Source of the DNA: Caballeronia sp. Lep1P3
GTDB lineage: Bacteria; Pseudomonadota; Gammaproteobacteria; Burkholderiales; Burkholderiaceae
NCBI RefSeq assembly: GCF_022879595.1
Contig: NZ_CP084265.1
Span: forward strand, 2,914,001 to 2,978,000
Length of the DNA: 64,000 nucleotides
Direction of reading: 5' to 3'
Each line of letters starts with the position of its first letter. Positions within the stretch are counted from its first letter, which is position 1. Positions 1 to 9,114 of this stretch are shown piece after piece. The translations under genes were made by a program, and so were the position numbers. The notes below the pieces were generated by a model. It was not told where the DNA came from. It saw nothing but the letters and a program-made list of their open reading frames with translations, and ran no database searches.

Positions 1-1
1 T

Positions 2-259
2 CGCGCGATGGCGCTCCTCAACAAACTCGCCGAGTTCCCCGAGATGCTCGCGCACGCCGCGGACGAACTCGCGCCGCATGCGGTCGCCTTCTATCTGCGC
101 GACCTCGCTGGCGAATTTCACTCGTTCTACAATGCGGAGCGCGTTCTCGTCGACGACGAAAAGGAGCGCACCGCGCGCATCGCGCTGCTCGCGGCAACGC
201 GTCAGGTGCTCGAAAACGGCCTCGCGACCATCGGCGTGTCGGCCCCGCAGAAGATGTAG
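2..259 (+). CDS. argS: arginyl-tRNA synthetase, C-terminal end (partial)
   Basis: Last 86 or so residues of a protein that enters from the left edge of the window. The sequence has the pattern of the C-terminal DALR anticodon-binding domain of class I arginyl-tRNA synthetase, with the typical stretches around [20 protein letters not shown] and [11 protein letters not shown] and the ending in which a VL..GL..IGV helix closes the protein. The enzyme charges tRNA-Arg in the cytoplasm. The next gene, a SPOR-domain protein, follows on the same strand, an order common in Burkholderia-type genomes. Only the tail can be judged; the catalytic HIGH and KMSK motifs lie outside the window. Confidence 0.9.
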   Translation, partial: RAMALLNKLAEFPEMLAHAADELAPHAVAFYLRDLAGEFHSFYNAERVLVDDEKERTARIALLAATRQVLENGLATIGVSAPQKM

Positions 260-389
260 TCATCGGTCGCGCGCGCTGTGAATTTGTGACGTTTTGGGCG
301 CGCGCGGGCGAACGCATGGCGCGGGCTTGCTTAGCGCGACCGCTATAATCGTCGGCCAACTCGAAGACTTTTTGCAGGTGATTCATACG

Positions 390-1163
390 ATGGCAAAACC
401 AAGCCGCACGTCGAAGCAGTCGCAGTCGAAGCAAACGGGGGGAACCTTTCTCGGCATCGTGCTGGGTCTGATCGTCGGACTCGCGATCGCCGTGATCGTC
501 GCGCTTTACATCACGCGCGCACCGACGCCATTCGTCGCGAAGGTCGCGCCGCCATCGGAATCATCGTCCGCGCCCGCCGCGCAGCCCTACGACCCGAATC
601 GCCCGCTGCAGGGCAAGTCGCCCGGCCAGCCGGTGCCGCAGGCCGCGCAGCCCACGCCGCCGAACACCGCGCCGGGACAGAGCAACAATCAGACGCAATC
701 GTCCGGCGTGCTGGACGAACCGCAGATCGTCGAAGTGCCGCCGAGCGGCGCGGGCACGACGGCTTCCGCGCCGAAGAACGCGAGCCCGGTCATCGCGAAA
801 AAGCCTGAAGCCGCGCCGGGCACGAACGTGCTGGGCGGCTCGACCACCGCCGCCACGCCGCCGAAGAGCGGCTCGACGCCGCCCGCCACGGCAAAGACCA
901 CGCCGCCCGCACCCGGCGACGTGAACACCGGCTATTTCCTGCAAGTCGGCGCGTACAAGACGCAGGCGGACGCCGAGCAGCAGCGCGCGCGTCTCGGCTT
1001 CCAGGGTTTCGAATCGAAAGTCACGCAGCGCGATGCCGGCGGCGTGACGTACTATCGCGTGCGTATCGGCCCGTTCGCGAAGTTCGAGGACATGAATACG
1101 GCGCGTCAGCGTCTGTCCGATGCGGGCGTCGATACCGCCGTCATTCGTTTCTCGAAGCAGTAA
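390..1163 (+). CDS. SPOR domain-containing inner-membrane protein
   Basis: A 257-residue protein with a short basic cytoplasmic tail, one transmembrane helix at about residues 18-42, a long Pro/Ala/Thr-rich linker (about 50-178) and a C-terminal SPOR domain (about 181-257, beginning GYFLQVGAYKTQADAE). SPOR domains bind peptidoglycan stripped of stem peptides at the division septum, so the likely role is cell division or envelope remodelling (FtsN-like layout). I chose the ATG at 390 rather than the upstream in-frame start at 294 because the predicted N-terminus MAKPSRTSK is directly followed by the membrane anchor, as usual for this family. It lies between argS and dsbA. Confidence 0.88.
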   Translation: MAKPSRTSKQSQSKQTGGTFLGIVLGLIVGLAIAVIVALYITRAPTPFVAKVAPPSESSSAPAAQPYDPNRPLQGKSPGQPVPQAAQPTPPNTAPGQSNNQTQSSGVLDEPQIVEVPPSGAGTTASAPKNASPVIAKKPEAAPGTNVLGGSTTAATPPKSGSTPPATAKTTPPAPGDVNTGYFLQVGAYKTQADAEQQRARLGFQGFESKVTQRDAGGVTYYRVRIGPFAKFEDMNTARQRLSDAGVDTAVIRFSKQ

Positions 1164-1298
1164 GCCCGGTGCGGGCGGCCAGCGATCATGACTGGCGGCC
1201 CGCTTCCGGACCGGTTTAAGCCCGGCTTAAGCGTCGTATGTCCCACTAACGGACCTTTCACGCAACCTCGCCTCTTCGCCTCCTTGCACTTCTCGATC

Positions 1299-1943
1299 AT
1301 GAAAAAACTCCTCAGCGCCCTCGCCCTTTCCCTCGGCATCGCCGCGTCGTTCAGCGTCGCGGGCACCGCATCGGCCGCGCCCGCCGCAGGCAAGGACTAC
1401 ACCGTGCTGCAGGCGCCGCAGCCGGTCGGCGCGCAGGCGGGCAAGATCGAGGTCATCGAGTTCTTCTGGTACGGCTGCCCGCATTGCAACGAGTTCGAGC
1501 CGTACATCGAAGCGTGGGAGAAGAAGCAAGGTCCGGATGTCGTGTTCAAGCGCGTGCCGGTGGCTTTCCGCGACGACTTCATCCCGCATTCGAAGATGTA
1601 CCACGCGCTCGTTGCGCTGGGCGTCGCGGAGAAAGTCACGCCGGCCGTCTTCAACGAAATCCATGTGAAGAAGGACTACTTGCTCACGCCGCAGGCGCAG
1701 GCCGACTTCCTTGCGACGCAAGGCATCGACAAAAAGAAGTACATGGACGCCTACAACTCGTTCTCGACGCAAAGCGACGTCCAGCGCGACGCGAAGCTCT
1801 TGCAGGACTACAAGATCGACGGCGTGCCCACTGTCATCGTGCAGGGTAAGTACGTGACCGGCCCGGCGCAGACGAACAGTCTCACCGGTACCACGCAGGT
1901 CATGGACTTTCTCGTTCAGCAAGTGCGCGACAAGAAGATGTGA
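1299..1943 (+). CDS. dsbA: periplasmic thiol:disulfide interchange protein DsbA
   Basis: A 214-residue thioredoxin-fold protein with a Sec signal peptide (MKKLLSALALSLGIAA..., cleavage near ASAAPA at about residue 27) and a CPHC active site at residues 60-63, the DsbA signature. A cis-proline loop (GVPTVIV) follows near the C-terminus. DsbA introduces disulfide bonds into exported proteins. The start at 1299 gives the signal peptide its N-terminus; an in-frame start at 1188 would add an unlikely 37-residue extension. It follows the SPOR gene and precedes an SDR gene by 15 bases, suggesting co-transcription. Confidence 0.92.
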   Translation: MKKLLSALALSLGIAASFSVAGTASAAPAAGKDYTVLQAPQPVGAQAGKIEVIEFFWYGCPHCNEFEPYIEAWEKKQGPDVVFKRVPVAFRDDFIPHSKMYHALVALGVAEKVTPAVFNEIHVKKDYLLTPQAQADFLATQGIDKKKYMDAYNSFSTQSDVQRDAKLLQDYKIDGVPTVIVQGKYVTGPAQTNSLTGTTQVMDFLVQQVRDKKM

Positions 1944-1958
1944 TCGCGTGACGCCGGT

Positions 1959-2732
1959 ATGAACGCAGCACCGTTGAAAGTCTTCATCACCGGCGCGTCG
2001 AGCGGCATCGGCCTCGCGCTCGCCGACGAATACGTGAAGCGCGGGGCCGTCGTCGGGCTCGTCGCGCGACGCGCCGACTCTCTCGCGGCATTCGCCGCGC
2101 GCCATCCTCAGGCTTCCCTCTCCATTTATCCCGCCGACGTGCGCGACCCCGACGCGCTCGCCGATGCCGCGCGCCGCTTCATCGCGGAACACGGCGCTGC
2201 GGATGTCGTGATCGCGAACGCGGGCATCAGCCAGGGCGCGCTGACCGGGCACGGCGAGCTCGCGACGTTTCGCGCGGTGATGGACGTGAACTACCTCGGC
2301 ATGGTCGCCACGTTCGAGCCGTTCATCGCGTCGATGACGGCCGCGCGGCGTGGCACGCTCGTCGGCATTGCGAGCGTCGCGGGCGTGCGCGGGTTGCCGG
2401 GCTCGGGCGCGTACAGCGCGTCGAAAGCGGCGGCGGCGAAGTATCTCGAGGCGTTGCGCGTCGAGATGAGGCCGCAGGGCGTCGCGGTCGTCACCATCGC
2501 GCCGGGCTACGTGCGCTCGGAAATGACCGCGCACAACCCATATCGCATGCCGTTTCTGATGGACGCGGACCGCTTCGCCGCGAAAACCGCCGACGCCATC
2601 GCGCGCAAGGTGCGCTACGCGACGTTTCCGTGGCAGATGCGTGTCGTCGGCATGCTGCTGCATGTGCTTCCGCGCTGGCTCTACGATCCGATCTTCGAGC
2701 GCGCGCCGCGCAAACCGCGCGCGATCGACTGA
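1959..2732 (+). CDS. SDR family oxidoreductase
   Basis: A 257-residue classical short-chain dehydrogenase. The NAD(P)-binding motif TGASSGIG is at residues 11-18, the NAG motif follows at about 87-89, and the catalytic triad is visible as S139, Y152 and K156 (YSASK). The substrate cannot be read from sequence. It starts 15 bases after dsbA and is followed by a strong terminator, so it is probably the last gene of the dsbA transcript. The protein has a rather long C-terminal part with MPFLMDADRFAAKTADAI, as in the SDR subgroup acting on bulky or lipid-like substrates; that is only a hint. Confidence 0.85.
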   Translation: MNAAPLKVFITGASSGIGLALADEYVKRGAVVGLVARRADSLAAFAARHPQASLSIYPADVRDPDALADAARRFIAEHGAADVVIANAGISQGALTGHGELATFRAVMDVNYLGMVATFEPFIASMTAARRGTLVGIASVAGVRGLPGSGAYSASKAAAAKYLEALRVEMRPQGVAVVTIAPGYVRSEMTAHNPYRMPFLMDADRFAAKTADAIARKVRYATFPWQMRVVGMLLHVLPRWLYDPIFERAPRKPRAID

Positions 2733-2745
2733 CGGACGCTTGAAC

Positions 2746-2781
2746 GAAAAAAAATCCGGCCTCGCAGCCGGATTTTTTTTC
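2746..2781. terminator. bidirectional intrinsic terminator
   Basis: The stem ATCCGGC / GCCGGAT (loop CTCGCA) is preceded by a run of A and followed by eight T, so it can stop transcription from both sides. It separates the plus-strand SDR gene from the minus-strand DUF3443 gene. Confidence 0.9.
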
Positions 2782-2824
2782 AAACGCGAACGCGGCAGGC
2801 CGGCGTACCGGCCCGCGCAGCGTA

Positions 2825-4129
2825 CTAGAAAGCCACATACGGCGCGTTGCCGTAGCCGACGTAGACGTGCCGCCCGTAGAAGAACGGCAGGCCGAAATCG
2901 AAGTCGCCGGTCATGCCTAACTGACCGCCGAGGCTATTGAACGCGAACTTGCCGCTGCCGGCAGTCAGCGTGCGCGCGCTCACGAGGCTGAACGGAACCG
3001 TCGCGGTGTGGCCTTCCGTGCCCGTGACGCTCACCGTGAGCGACTGCTCGGAACTCGGACAGTAGAACACGCTCGTGCTCGAACATAGCGGGAAGCTGTC
3101 CTGGAAGAAGTTGCCGTTCGATCCGGTGTCGAAGAACGTCTGATACGTAGCGCCCTTGTACGAGCCGCTCACGTCGCCATACGCGTCGGTGCCGAACTGC
3201 GTCACGTTGGCGACCGCGTTGTTGCCCTGCGTGCCGATGCCGAATATCAGCGTGCCGCTCGCGCTGGCGGCACCGGTATCGGAAATCGGCGGCAACTGCA
3301 CGATGACCCCGTTGTTGTCGACCGGGAACTTGCGGACCGGATTCGTCACTTGCTGCGCGACCGGCACGACGGTGCCCGTGCAATTCGTGCCGTTCGTGCA
3401 GGCGAAGTACATGGCGTTCTGCGCCGTGGACGCGCAGTTCGCGCCGCAATCCTGCGCGAGCGTGCCGATGCCGAGAATGCCGTTCGCGCCGATCTCGGCG
3501 GCGGTGTTCTCGTCGTTGCCGGACGGACAGCCGTTGAGTCCCGTCGGCGCCGCCGATGGGTCCAGATCGCCGATGATCTGCACCGGCACCGCGCTCGCCA
3601 CTTCGGAACCGATGCGAACGTCCGCCTGACGCACCGTGCCGAACGTGTAGCCGTCCGCGAAGCCGGCGCATTCGGCAAGTTGTCCGCCGTTCTGCGCGGT
3701 CGCGACCGGCAGCGCGCCGATGACCGATTGCGCCGCCGAATTGAGCAGGCGCAGGCCGAACGAAGCGGTGTCGATCTGAATGTTGTCGATGGTCTGACAG
3801 ACGTTCGTGCCGGGCGCACAGACCGTCACCGAGACGTTCGGGATGTTCACGAAGTTGGCGACGCCGCCGTTGACGGTGATCGGCACCGCGTTCGTGCCGT
3901 TCGGCGTGATGGGTTGCGCGGTGGCCGTGCTGGACGAACCGCCGCCCGAGCCGCCCGAACCGCCGCCTGAGCCGCCGCCCGAGCCGCCGCTGGAACTGGA
4001 GTGATTGTCGTCGCCGCCGCCGCCGCATGCCGCGAGCGTCAGCGCGAGACAGAGCGCGCCGAGCCAGCGCACTGCATTGCCGGCGCGCGAGGAGCCTTGA
4101 GCGCCGAGGCCGAGTGTCGTTCTACGCAT
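2825..4129 (-). CDS. DUF3443 family lipoprotein with pepsin-like motifs
   Basis: A 434-residue exported protein. The N-terminus is a signal peptide ending in a lipobox (LTLAAC, Cys35), followed by an acidic and Gly/Ser-rich linker (about 36-68). The mature part matches what I recall of DUF3443, a family usually found beside DUF2844 in Burkholderia. I also see an order of motifs like the bilobal aspartic proteases: D120-T-A-S, then NGILGIG (217-222), then LIFGIG (295-299), then D334-T-G-S-N, then a C-terminal FDFGLPFFYGR. The first motif has Ala where pepsins have Gly. The protease reading is my inference. The start at 4129 was chosen over 4204 because it leads straight into the signal peptide. 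Confidence 0.82.
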   Translation of the reverse strand: MRRTTLGLGAQGSSRAGNAVRWLGALCLALTLAACGGGGDDNHSSSSGGSGGGSGGGSGGSGGGSSSTATAQPITPNGTNAVPITVNGGVANFVNIPNVSVTVCAPGTNVCQTIDNIQIDTASFGLRLLNSAAQSVIGALPVATAQNGGQLAECAGFADGYTFGTVRQADVRIGSEVASAVPVQIIGDLDPSAAPTGLNGCPSGNDENTAAEIGANGILGIGTLAQDCGANCASTAQNAMYFACTNGTNCTGTVVPVAQQVTNPVRKFPVDNNGVIVQLPPISDTGAASASGTLIFGIGTQGNNAVANVTQFGTDAYGDVSGSYKGATYQTFFDTGSNGNFFQDSFPLCSSTSVFYCPSSEQSLTVSVTGTEGHTATVPFSLVSARTLTAGSGKFAFNSLGGQLGMTGDFDFGLPFFYGRHVYVGYGNAPYVAF

Positions 4130-4148
4130 TATCGGATTCTCCCGTCGC

Positions 4149-4667
4149 TTACTGGATATCGCTGGCGGAAACGCCGGCGGGCAAGGATTGCGGCAGATAC
4201 GCATTGCCGGCGAACGCGCCCATGTGACCGCTCGAATGCACGACGAGATCCGATCCTTCGACGCTCACCGCGCCGCGTCCGCCGCGTTCGGCGCGCTGCG
4301 CGAGCAGGCCTTGCTTGTACTGCGGGAAATAGCTGCCAAGGAGCGTCGAGAGGTCCGGCACGCGCGGTCCGCGCCACGCGATGCCGAACACCGTGCCGCC
4401 CGAGGACACGTATTCGTTGATGACCGTGCCGCTTGCGAGCGTCGTCGTGCGGACGGAGTAGTTCGCCGCAGCCGATGCCGACGCGCCGGATGCGCCCGTC
4501 GCGGCGTGCACGACGGCGTTGGCGGCGGTCGCGCCCTGCGGCGCGGTCAGGGGCTGGCTGCCGAGCGCGGCATGCGCGGGGCCGATGGCGCATACGCCGA
4601 GCGCGCCGGCGACGAGCGCCAGCGCGGTTGTCAGATGCCCATGACGGGGTTGCTTCAGTTCCTTCAC
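4149..4667 (-). CDS. DUF2844 family exported protein
   Basis: A 172-residue protein with a signal peptide (hydrophobic run TTALALVAGALGVCAIG, cleavage near AHAALG). The rest carries YSVRTTTLASGTVINEYVSSGG and FGIAWRGPRVPDLSTLLG, the pattern of DUF2844. The start is GTG at 4667, chosen because AGGAGG lies 5 bases upstream; no ATG fits. The gene ends 19 bases before the DUF3443 gene, so the pair is probably one transcript with a shared envelope role. Function unknown. The C-terminus reads ...SDLVVHSSGHMGAFAGNAYLP. Confidence 0.82.
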   Translation of the reverse strand: MKELKQPRHGHLTTALALVAGALGVCAIGPAHAALGSQPLTAPQGATAANAVVHAATGASGASASAAANYSVRTTTLASGTVINEYVSSGGTVFGIAWRGPRVPDLSTLLGSYFPQYKQGLLAQRAERGGRGAVSVEGSDLVVHSSGHMGAFAGNAYLPQSLPAGVSASDIQ

Positions 4668-5018
4668 TGGGCCTCCTGTCGATCTTTCGTGGATGGTTGA
4701 TTGCCTGCGGGAGCGACGCTCCCCTAGCGAGACGGCGCACTCGGACGAATCCGCAGCGATCCGGGCCAGGAAGTGGCCGCGTTTTTCGCGCTCTGCCGAT
4801 GCTATAGCCATCAGTATGCCAAATCCCCCGCGGCACCCGCCGGTTCGGCGGCGCACGCGGCGCGCGTCATAGGCTTCGCAACCGTAAGGCGCCTGCAAGT
4901 TCCACGTCGATCGATGGTTGCCGAAAGCGGCGAATCCCGCCATCCGCGCGACAGACGCAACAACGCGGAACGCATCCCGAAGATGCGCTCCGCGTCATGT
5001 GCTGCGGCGAAGGGAAGC
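4668..5018. other. intergenic region with palindrome and che-operon terminator
   Basis: No gene seen. Two structures stand out: a 15-bp palindrome (GGGAGCG-A-CGCTCCC, 4709-4723) 42 bases upstream of the DUF2844 start, a possible operator or leader hairpin, and the cheZ-side hairpin at 4963-4995. Confidence 0.6.
4963..4995 (-). terminator. probable terminator of the chemotaxis operon
   Basis: Read on the minus strand, 24 bases after the cheZ stop, ACGCGGA-G-CGCATC pairs with GATGCG-T-TCCGCGT around a UUCG-containing loop. The stem is long and GC-rich. The following tract is TGTTG, so the U-run is weak; termination is likely but not certain. Confidence 0.65.
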
Positions 5019-5720
5019 CTAGAAGCCCAAGCTCGCGAGCAGATCGTCCACTTGCGACTGATCCTGCACGACGTCGCTGCGTCCCTGCGGATTGATCTGC
5101 GGGCCGTTCATCAGGGTTTCCTGCGCGCCGCTCGCCGAAACGAGCGCCGCCGCCGATGCCGCGAACTGCTCGCGGCGCTCCGGCGCGATGTTTTCCAGCA
5201 GCACGCCGAGCAATTGCTGCTCGATCAGATAAACGACATCCGTGATCTTCTTGATGACCTGCCCGGTCAAGTCCTGAAAATCCTGCGCGAGCATGATTTC
5301 CAGCAGTTGCGTGTTGGTCGCCTGCGTCTTTTCGGGCACGCTTTGCAGAAAAGTACGCGTCTGCGCGAGCAGCTCGCCCGCCTCGCCCTGCGCGAGCGGC
5401 GCGCCGTACCATTGCGCCCAGCGCTCGTCGAGCGCCTGCGCTTCGCGCTGCATGGCTTCCTGCATCGGCTTGGCAAGCTCGATGGCGTTGAGCGCGCGGT
5501 CCGCCGCCTGCTCGGTCATCGTCGCGACGTATTTCAGGCGGTCGCGCGCGTCGGGGACGGCTTGCGCGGCGGCTTCAACCTGCTTGTCGAGTCCCAGTTC
5601 GCGCATGGAGTCGCGCAGCGTGCGCGTCAGTTGGCCGATGCGCGCCAGAATGCGGTCGGTAGACTGATCGCCTTCGCTCTCGGCAACCGCTGCGGAAAGT
5701 TCAGTGGTCAGATCGTTCAC
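5019..5720 (-). CDS. cheZ: protein phosphatase CheZ
   Basis: A 233-residue, largely helical protein. The catalytic segment QDFQDLTGQVIKKITD is present; D150 and Q154 correspond to the Asp and Gln that activate water in enterobacterial CheZ. The C-terminal tail ends in QSQVDDLLASLGF, the conserved helix that binds phospho-CheY. CheZ dephosphorylates CheY-P and resets the flagellar signal. The start is GTG at 5720, immediately after the cheY stop (2 bases apart); the upstream reading in this frame is only the overlap with cheY. Last gene of the che operon. Confidence 0.93.
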   Translation of the reverse strand: MNDLTTELSAAVAESEGDQSTDRILARIGQLTRTLRDSMRELGLDKQVEAAAQAVPDARDRLKYVATMTEQAADRALNAIELAKPMQEAMQREAQALDERWAQWYGAPLAQGEAGELLAQTRTFLQSVPEKTQATNTQLLEIMLAQDFQDLTGQVIKKITDVVYLIEQQLLGVLLENIAPERREQFAASAAALVSASGAQETLMNGPQINPQGRSDVVQDQSQVDDLLASLGF

Positions 5721-5722
5721 GA

Positions 5723-6118
5723 TCAGCTCCCGGTTTTGGCCATCTTCTCGAGAATCTTGGTGAGCTTCTCGTCGAGCGTGGCGGCCGTGAAGGGCTTGAC
5801 CACGTAACCGTTCGCGCCGGCCTGCGCCGCCGCGATGATGTTCTCCTTCTTCGATTCCGCCGTCACCATCAGCACCGGCAGATGCGAGAGCGTCGCGTCG
5901 GCGCGAATCTGCTGCAGCATCGAAAGGCCGTCGAGATTCGGCATGTTCCAGTCGGAAATCACGAAGTCGAAGCCGCCGCCGCGCAGACGCGCGAGGCCCG
6001 CCGCGCCGTCTTCCGCTTCGTCGACGTTCGAGTAGCCCAGCTCCTTCAGCAGATTGCGCACGATACGGCGCATCGTCGGAAAATCGTCGACGACGAGGAT
6101 CTTCATGTTCTTGTCCAT
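5723..6118 (-). CDS. cheY: chemotaxis response regulator CheY (distal copy)
   Basis: A 131-residue single receiver domain starting [22 protein letters not shown]. The phosphoacceptor is D56 in [11 protein letters not shown], the acidic pair is D11-D12, and the conserved Thr and Lys are in MVTAES and VVKPF. It is closer to enterobacterial CheY than the second copy at 13903. Phosphorylated CheY binds the flagellar switch. The ATG at 6118 is preferred because AAGGAG lies 5 bases upstream; two GTG codons just before it are too near that site. It sits between cheB and cheZ, so kinase output and its phosphatase are co-expressed. Confidence 0.95.
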   Translation of the reverse strand: MDKNMKILVVDDFPTMRRIVRNLLKELGYSNVDEAEDGAAGLARLRGGGFDFVISDWNMPNLDGLSMLQQIRADATLSHLPVLMVTAESKKENIIAAAQAGANGYVVKPFTAATLDEKLTKILEKMAKTGS

Positions 6119-6171
6119 CACCACTCCTTGTGTTCTTCAACGCGGCGACGCCGCACATTCAATCGAAAAAA

Positions 6172-7269
6172 TCAGACGCGCTGTACGCGGTCGCCCATCG
6201 ACGCCAGCCGCGCCATCACGCGGCGGCTCATTTCAGAAAGCGGCGCGACTTCGCTTGCGCCGCCCATTGCAATTGCTTCGCGCGGCATGCCGAACACCAC
6301 GCAGCTCGCTTCGTCCTGTGCGAGCGTGTACGCGCCCGCCTGCTGCATCTCCAGCAACCCCGCCGCGCCGTCGCGGCCCATGCCGGTCAGGATCACGCCG
6401 ATCGCGTTCTTGCCCGCGTGCTGCGCGGCCGAGCGGAACAGCACGTCCACCGAAGGACGATGCCGGTTCACCGGCGGCGCATCGGAAAGATGCGCGACGT
6501 AGTTCGCCCCGCTTCGCGCGAGCACGAGGTGCGCATGCCCCGGCGCGATATACGCATGCCCCGGCAAGACGCGCTCGCCATGCTCCGCTTCCTTCACGGT
6601 GATGCGGCACAGCCCGTTCAGGCGCTGCGCAAACGACTTCGTGAAGCCGGGCGGCATGTGCTGCGCGATCATCACCGCGGGCGCATCGGGCGGCAGCGGC
6701 AGGAGCACTTCGCGGATCGCTTCGGTGCCGCCCGTCGATGCCCCGACGATCACGAGCTTCTCCGTCGACACGAGCGGGTTGTTGAAGTGCGGCGCCGGCT
6801 TGTTCGCCGCGTGCGTCTGCGCCGGCGAAGCGTGGCTCGTCTGCCGCACGCGCGCACGCGAGGCCGCGCGCACCTTGTCCGCGAGCTTTTCGGCGTAATC
6901 GAGCATGCCTTCGCGGATGCCGACTTTCGGCTTCGTCACGAAATCCACCGCGCCGAGTTCCAGCGCGCGCAGCGTGATTTCGTTGCCGCGCTCCGTCAGC
7001 GACGACACCATCACGACCGGCATCGGCCGCAGGCGCATCAGCTTCTCGAGAAAGTCGAGGCCGTCCATGCGCGGCATTTCCACGTCGAGCGTCAGCACGT
7101 CCGGGTTATGCAGCTTGATGAGTTCGCGCGCGACGAGCGGATCGGGCGCGGTCGCGCACACCTGCATGTCGGGCTGCGAGTTGATGATCTCGGTCATCAG
7201 GCTTCGCACGAGCGCCGAGTCGTCGACGCACAGCACGTTGATCTTCGGTGTCGCATTCGTCGCGTTCAT
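6172..7269 (-). CDS. cheB: chemotaxis protein-glutamate methylesterase/deamidase CheB
   Basis: A 365-residue protein with an N-terminal receiver domain (D62 in [12 protein letters not shown]) and a C-terminal methylesterase domain. The catalytic regions are visible: [13 protein letters not shown] (Ser), [16 protein letters not shown] (His) and [10 protein letters not shown] (Asp). A Gln/Ala/His-rich linker joins them. CheB removes methyl groups from receptor glutamates when phosphorylated by CheA, opposing CheR. Its ATG overlaps the cheD stop by four bases (ATGA), so translation is probably coupled. Confidence 0.96.
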   Translation of the reverse strand: MNATNATPKINVLCVDDSALVRSLMTEIINSQPDMQVCATAPDPLVARELIKLHNPDVLTLDVEMPRMDGLDFLEKLMRLRPMPVVMVSSLTERGNEITLRALELGAVDFVTKPKVGIREGMLDYAEKLADKVRAASRARVRQTSHASPAQTHAANKPAPHFNNPLVSTEKLVIVGASTGGTEAIREVLLPLPPDAPAVMIAQHMPPGFTKSFAQRLNGLCRITVKEAEHGERVLPGHAYIAPGHAHLVLARSGANYVAHLSDAPPVNRHRPSVDVLFRSAAQHAGKNAIGVILTGMGRDGAAGLLEMQQAGAYTLAQDEASCVVFGMPREAIAMGGASEVAPLSEMSRRVMARLASMGDRVQRV

Positions 7270-8081
7270 GCTTCCTCCGCCGCTTTCGCGCCGCGCGTCG
7301 CGCGCGCGATGCCGCTGAACAATTCGACGCGCGGCTTCGCTGCGCCCGCCGTCGATGCTGTATTGACCGCGCCGGCGCGTGACGCGCCGAACAGCTCGAC
7401 GCGCGGCTTTGAAGCAGCGGTCGCGGGGGGACCGGCAGGAACCGCGGGCTTCACGCGATCGACGTTGAAAAGTTCGACACGCGCGCGTGCCTGCGCAAGC
7501 CGTTGCGCGCGCTCCTCCGGCGTGCGCTGCACGAGCGCCTGCTCGCGCTCGACGACGACCGGATCGTGCTGCGTCTTCAGCTTCTTGACCATCACCTGAC
7601 CGGTGCGCGGCATGAACGCGACCTTGCGCGGATACATGCCCTGCAAGTCCTCGGCGACGATGCGAATCTTCTCCAGCGCCAGATAGCGGCGCACGAACTC
7701 CGAATTGCGGTCACCGATGTTGATCGTCGTCATGCCCGCGAGCACCGCGCCGCCGCCGAAAACCTTCGCTTCGAATCGTTCGCGCCGCCCGCCCCGCTTG
7801 ATGAGTTCGTTGATGAGCACTTCCATCGCGTAAGCGCCGTAGCGCATGGAGTCCGACGAAGCATGCGACGGATCGGAACCGTCGTCGGGCAGCATGAAGT
7901 GATTCATTCCGCCGATGCCCGCCGTGCGATCGTTGATGCACGCCGCCACGCACGAGCCGAGCACGGTCACGAGCACCATGTCTTCGCTCGTCATGTAGAA
8001 CTCGTTCGGCAGGAGCTTCACGCCCTGCTTCTTGAAGTGATTGTCGTAATACAGGTTCGACGCGATCGGCAGTGCGCTCAT
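7266..8081 (-). CDS. cheD: chemoreceptor glutamine deamidase CheD with long repeat-bearing tail
   Basis: A 271-residue protein. The N-terminal core (about 1-190) has the CheD catalytic Cys and His (C44 in [10 protein letters not shown] and H61 in GGMNHFMLP; the 17-residue spacing is that of known CheD) and [10 protein letters not shown]. CheD deamidates receptor glutamines and interacts with CheC or CheY in other bacteria. The C-terminal 75 residues are an Ala/Pro-rich extension carrying the pentapeptide RVELF three times (residues 201, 227 and 251). The start at 8081 overlaps the end of cheR by four bases, and the stop overlaps cheB likewise. Confidence 0.93.
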   Translation of the reverse strand: MSALPIASNLYYDNHFKKQGVKLLPNEFYMTSEDMVLVTVLGSCVAACINDRTAGIGGMNHFMLPDDGSDPSHASSDSMRYGAYAMEVLINELIKRGGRRERFEAKVFGGGAVLAGMTTINIGDRNSEFVRRYLALEKIRIVAEDLQGMYPRKVAFMPRTGQVMVKKLKTQHDPVVVEREQALVQRTPEERAQRLAQARARVELFNVDRVKPAVPAGPPATAASKPRVELFGASRAGAVNTASTAGAAKPRVELFSGIARATRGAKAAEEA

Positions 8082-9079
8082 GCCGGCTCTCCGGCGAGTG
8101 CGCGCGCGGCCTTCGCTGCGCCGGCCGGCTTCGCGTCGCGCATCAGTTCGTACACGGTCTGACCGCGCAGCCGGAACGCCTGCGACACATACGTGAAGTT
8201 TTCCGAATGACCCGCGAACAGCAGCGCGCCCGGCTTCATCAACGGCTCGAAGCGCGAGAGCACCTGGCCTTGCGTCGGCTTGTCGAAGTAGATCATCACG
8301 TTGCGGCAGAAGATGGCGTCGAACGGACCTTTCACGTCGTAGCGCGCATCGGTCAGATTCACGCGGCCGAAGCTCACCATCGCGCGCAACTCGGGGCGCA
8401 CCTTCACGAGACCGGCGTGCGCGCCCGTGCCCTTCAGAAAGAAGCGCTTCAAGCGCTCCACCGGCAGCGCCTTCACCTGATCGAGCGAGTACACGCCCGC
8501 GTCGGCCTTGGCGAGCACCTGACTGTCGATGTCGCTCGCGAACACCGTGCAATGGCGCGCGGCCTGCTCGCCGAGCGCTTCGACGAGCGTCATGGCGATG
8601 GAATACGGCTCCTCGCCCGTCGATGCCGCCGAACACCACACCGACAGCGGCTGCTGACGGCGCTTGGCGAAGTCCGCGAGAATCGGAAAGTGATGCGACT
8701 CGCGGAAGAACGCGGTGAGGTTGGTGGTCAACGCGTTGACGAACGCTTCCCATTCGGCGTTGTCGTCGTTGGATTCGAGGCGGTCGAGATACTGCTTGAA
8801 CGTGTCGAGGCCACAGGCGCGCAGGCGTCGGGCGAGCCGGCTGTAGGCCATGTCGCGCTTGTGGTCGGACAGCGAAATACCCGCGCGGCGATGAATCAGC
8901 TCGCGAATCCGGGCGAAGTCCGCCACGGTGAATTCGAAATCGCGCTCGACTTCCGGCCCGCGTATGCCGCCGGCGAGTTCGACGCGTGCGTGAGGTGCAT
9001 TACGCGTTGCCATGATGATGTCTCGTGCTTTCCTGTCGCGCCCGCCGCGCCGCCCGCTGTGACTGCTGTTCGCGGCCAT
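8078..9079 (-). CDS. cheR: chemotaxis protein methyltransferase CheR
   Basis: A 333-residue protein with the N-terminal helical CheR domain ([21 protein letters not shown]) and a SAM-dependent methyltransferase domain with [16 protein letters not shown] and [16 protein letters not shown]. It methylates glutamates of chemoreceptors. The long form from 9079 is given; an internal ATG at 9013 ([12 protein letters not shown]) would give 311 residues and removes a basic low-complexity segment, so it may be the true start. It lies between the receptor gene, whose C-terminal WETF tail is a CheR docking site, and cheD. Confidence 0.94.
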   Translation of the reverse strand: MAANSSHSGRRGGRDRKARDIIMATRNAPHARVELAGGIRGPEVERDFEFTVADFARIRELIHRRAGISLSDHKRDMAYSRLARRLRACGLDTFKQYLDRLESNDDNAEWEAFVNALTTNLTAFFRESHHFPILADFAKRRQQPLSVWCSAASTGEEPYSIAMTLVEALGEQAARHCTVFASDIDSQVLAKADAGVYSLDQVKALPVERLKRFFLKGTGAHAGLVKVRPELRAMVSFGRVNLTDARYDVKGPFDAIFCRNVMIYFDKPTQGQVLSRFEPLMKPGALLFAGHSENFTYVSQAFRLRGQTVYELMRDAKPAGAAKAARALAGEPA

Positions 9080-9114
9080 GCGATGCGCCGCATGGCCGCT
9101 TCAGCCAGCGTGCT

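Noticed and set aside
1227..2783. 518-codon minus-strand open frame across dsbA and the SDR gene
   Set aside because: It is antisense to two well-supported genes, is Arg/His-rich without any domain, and reflects high GC3 content.
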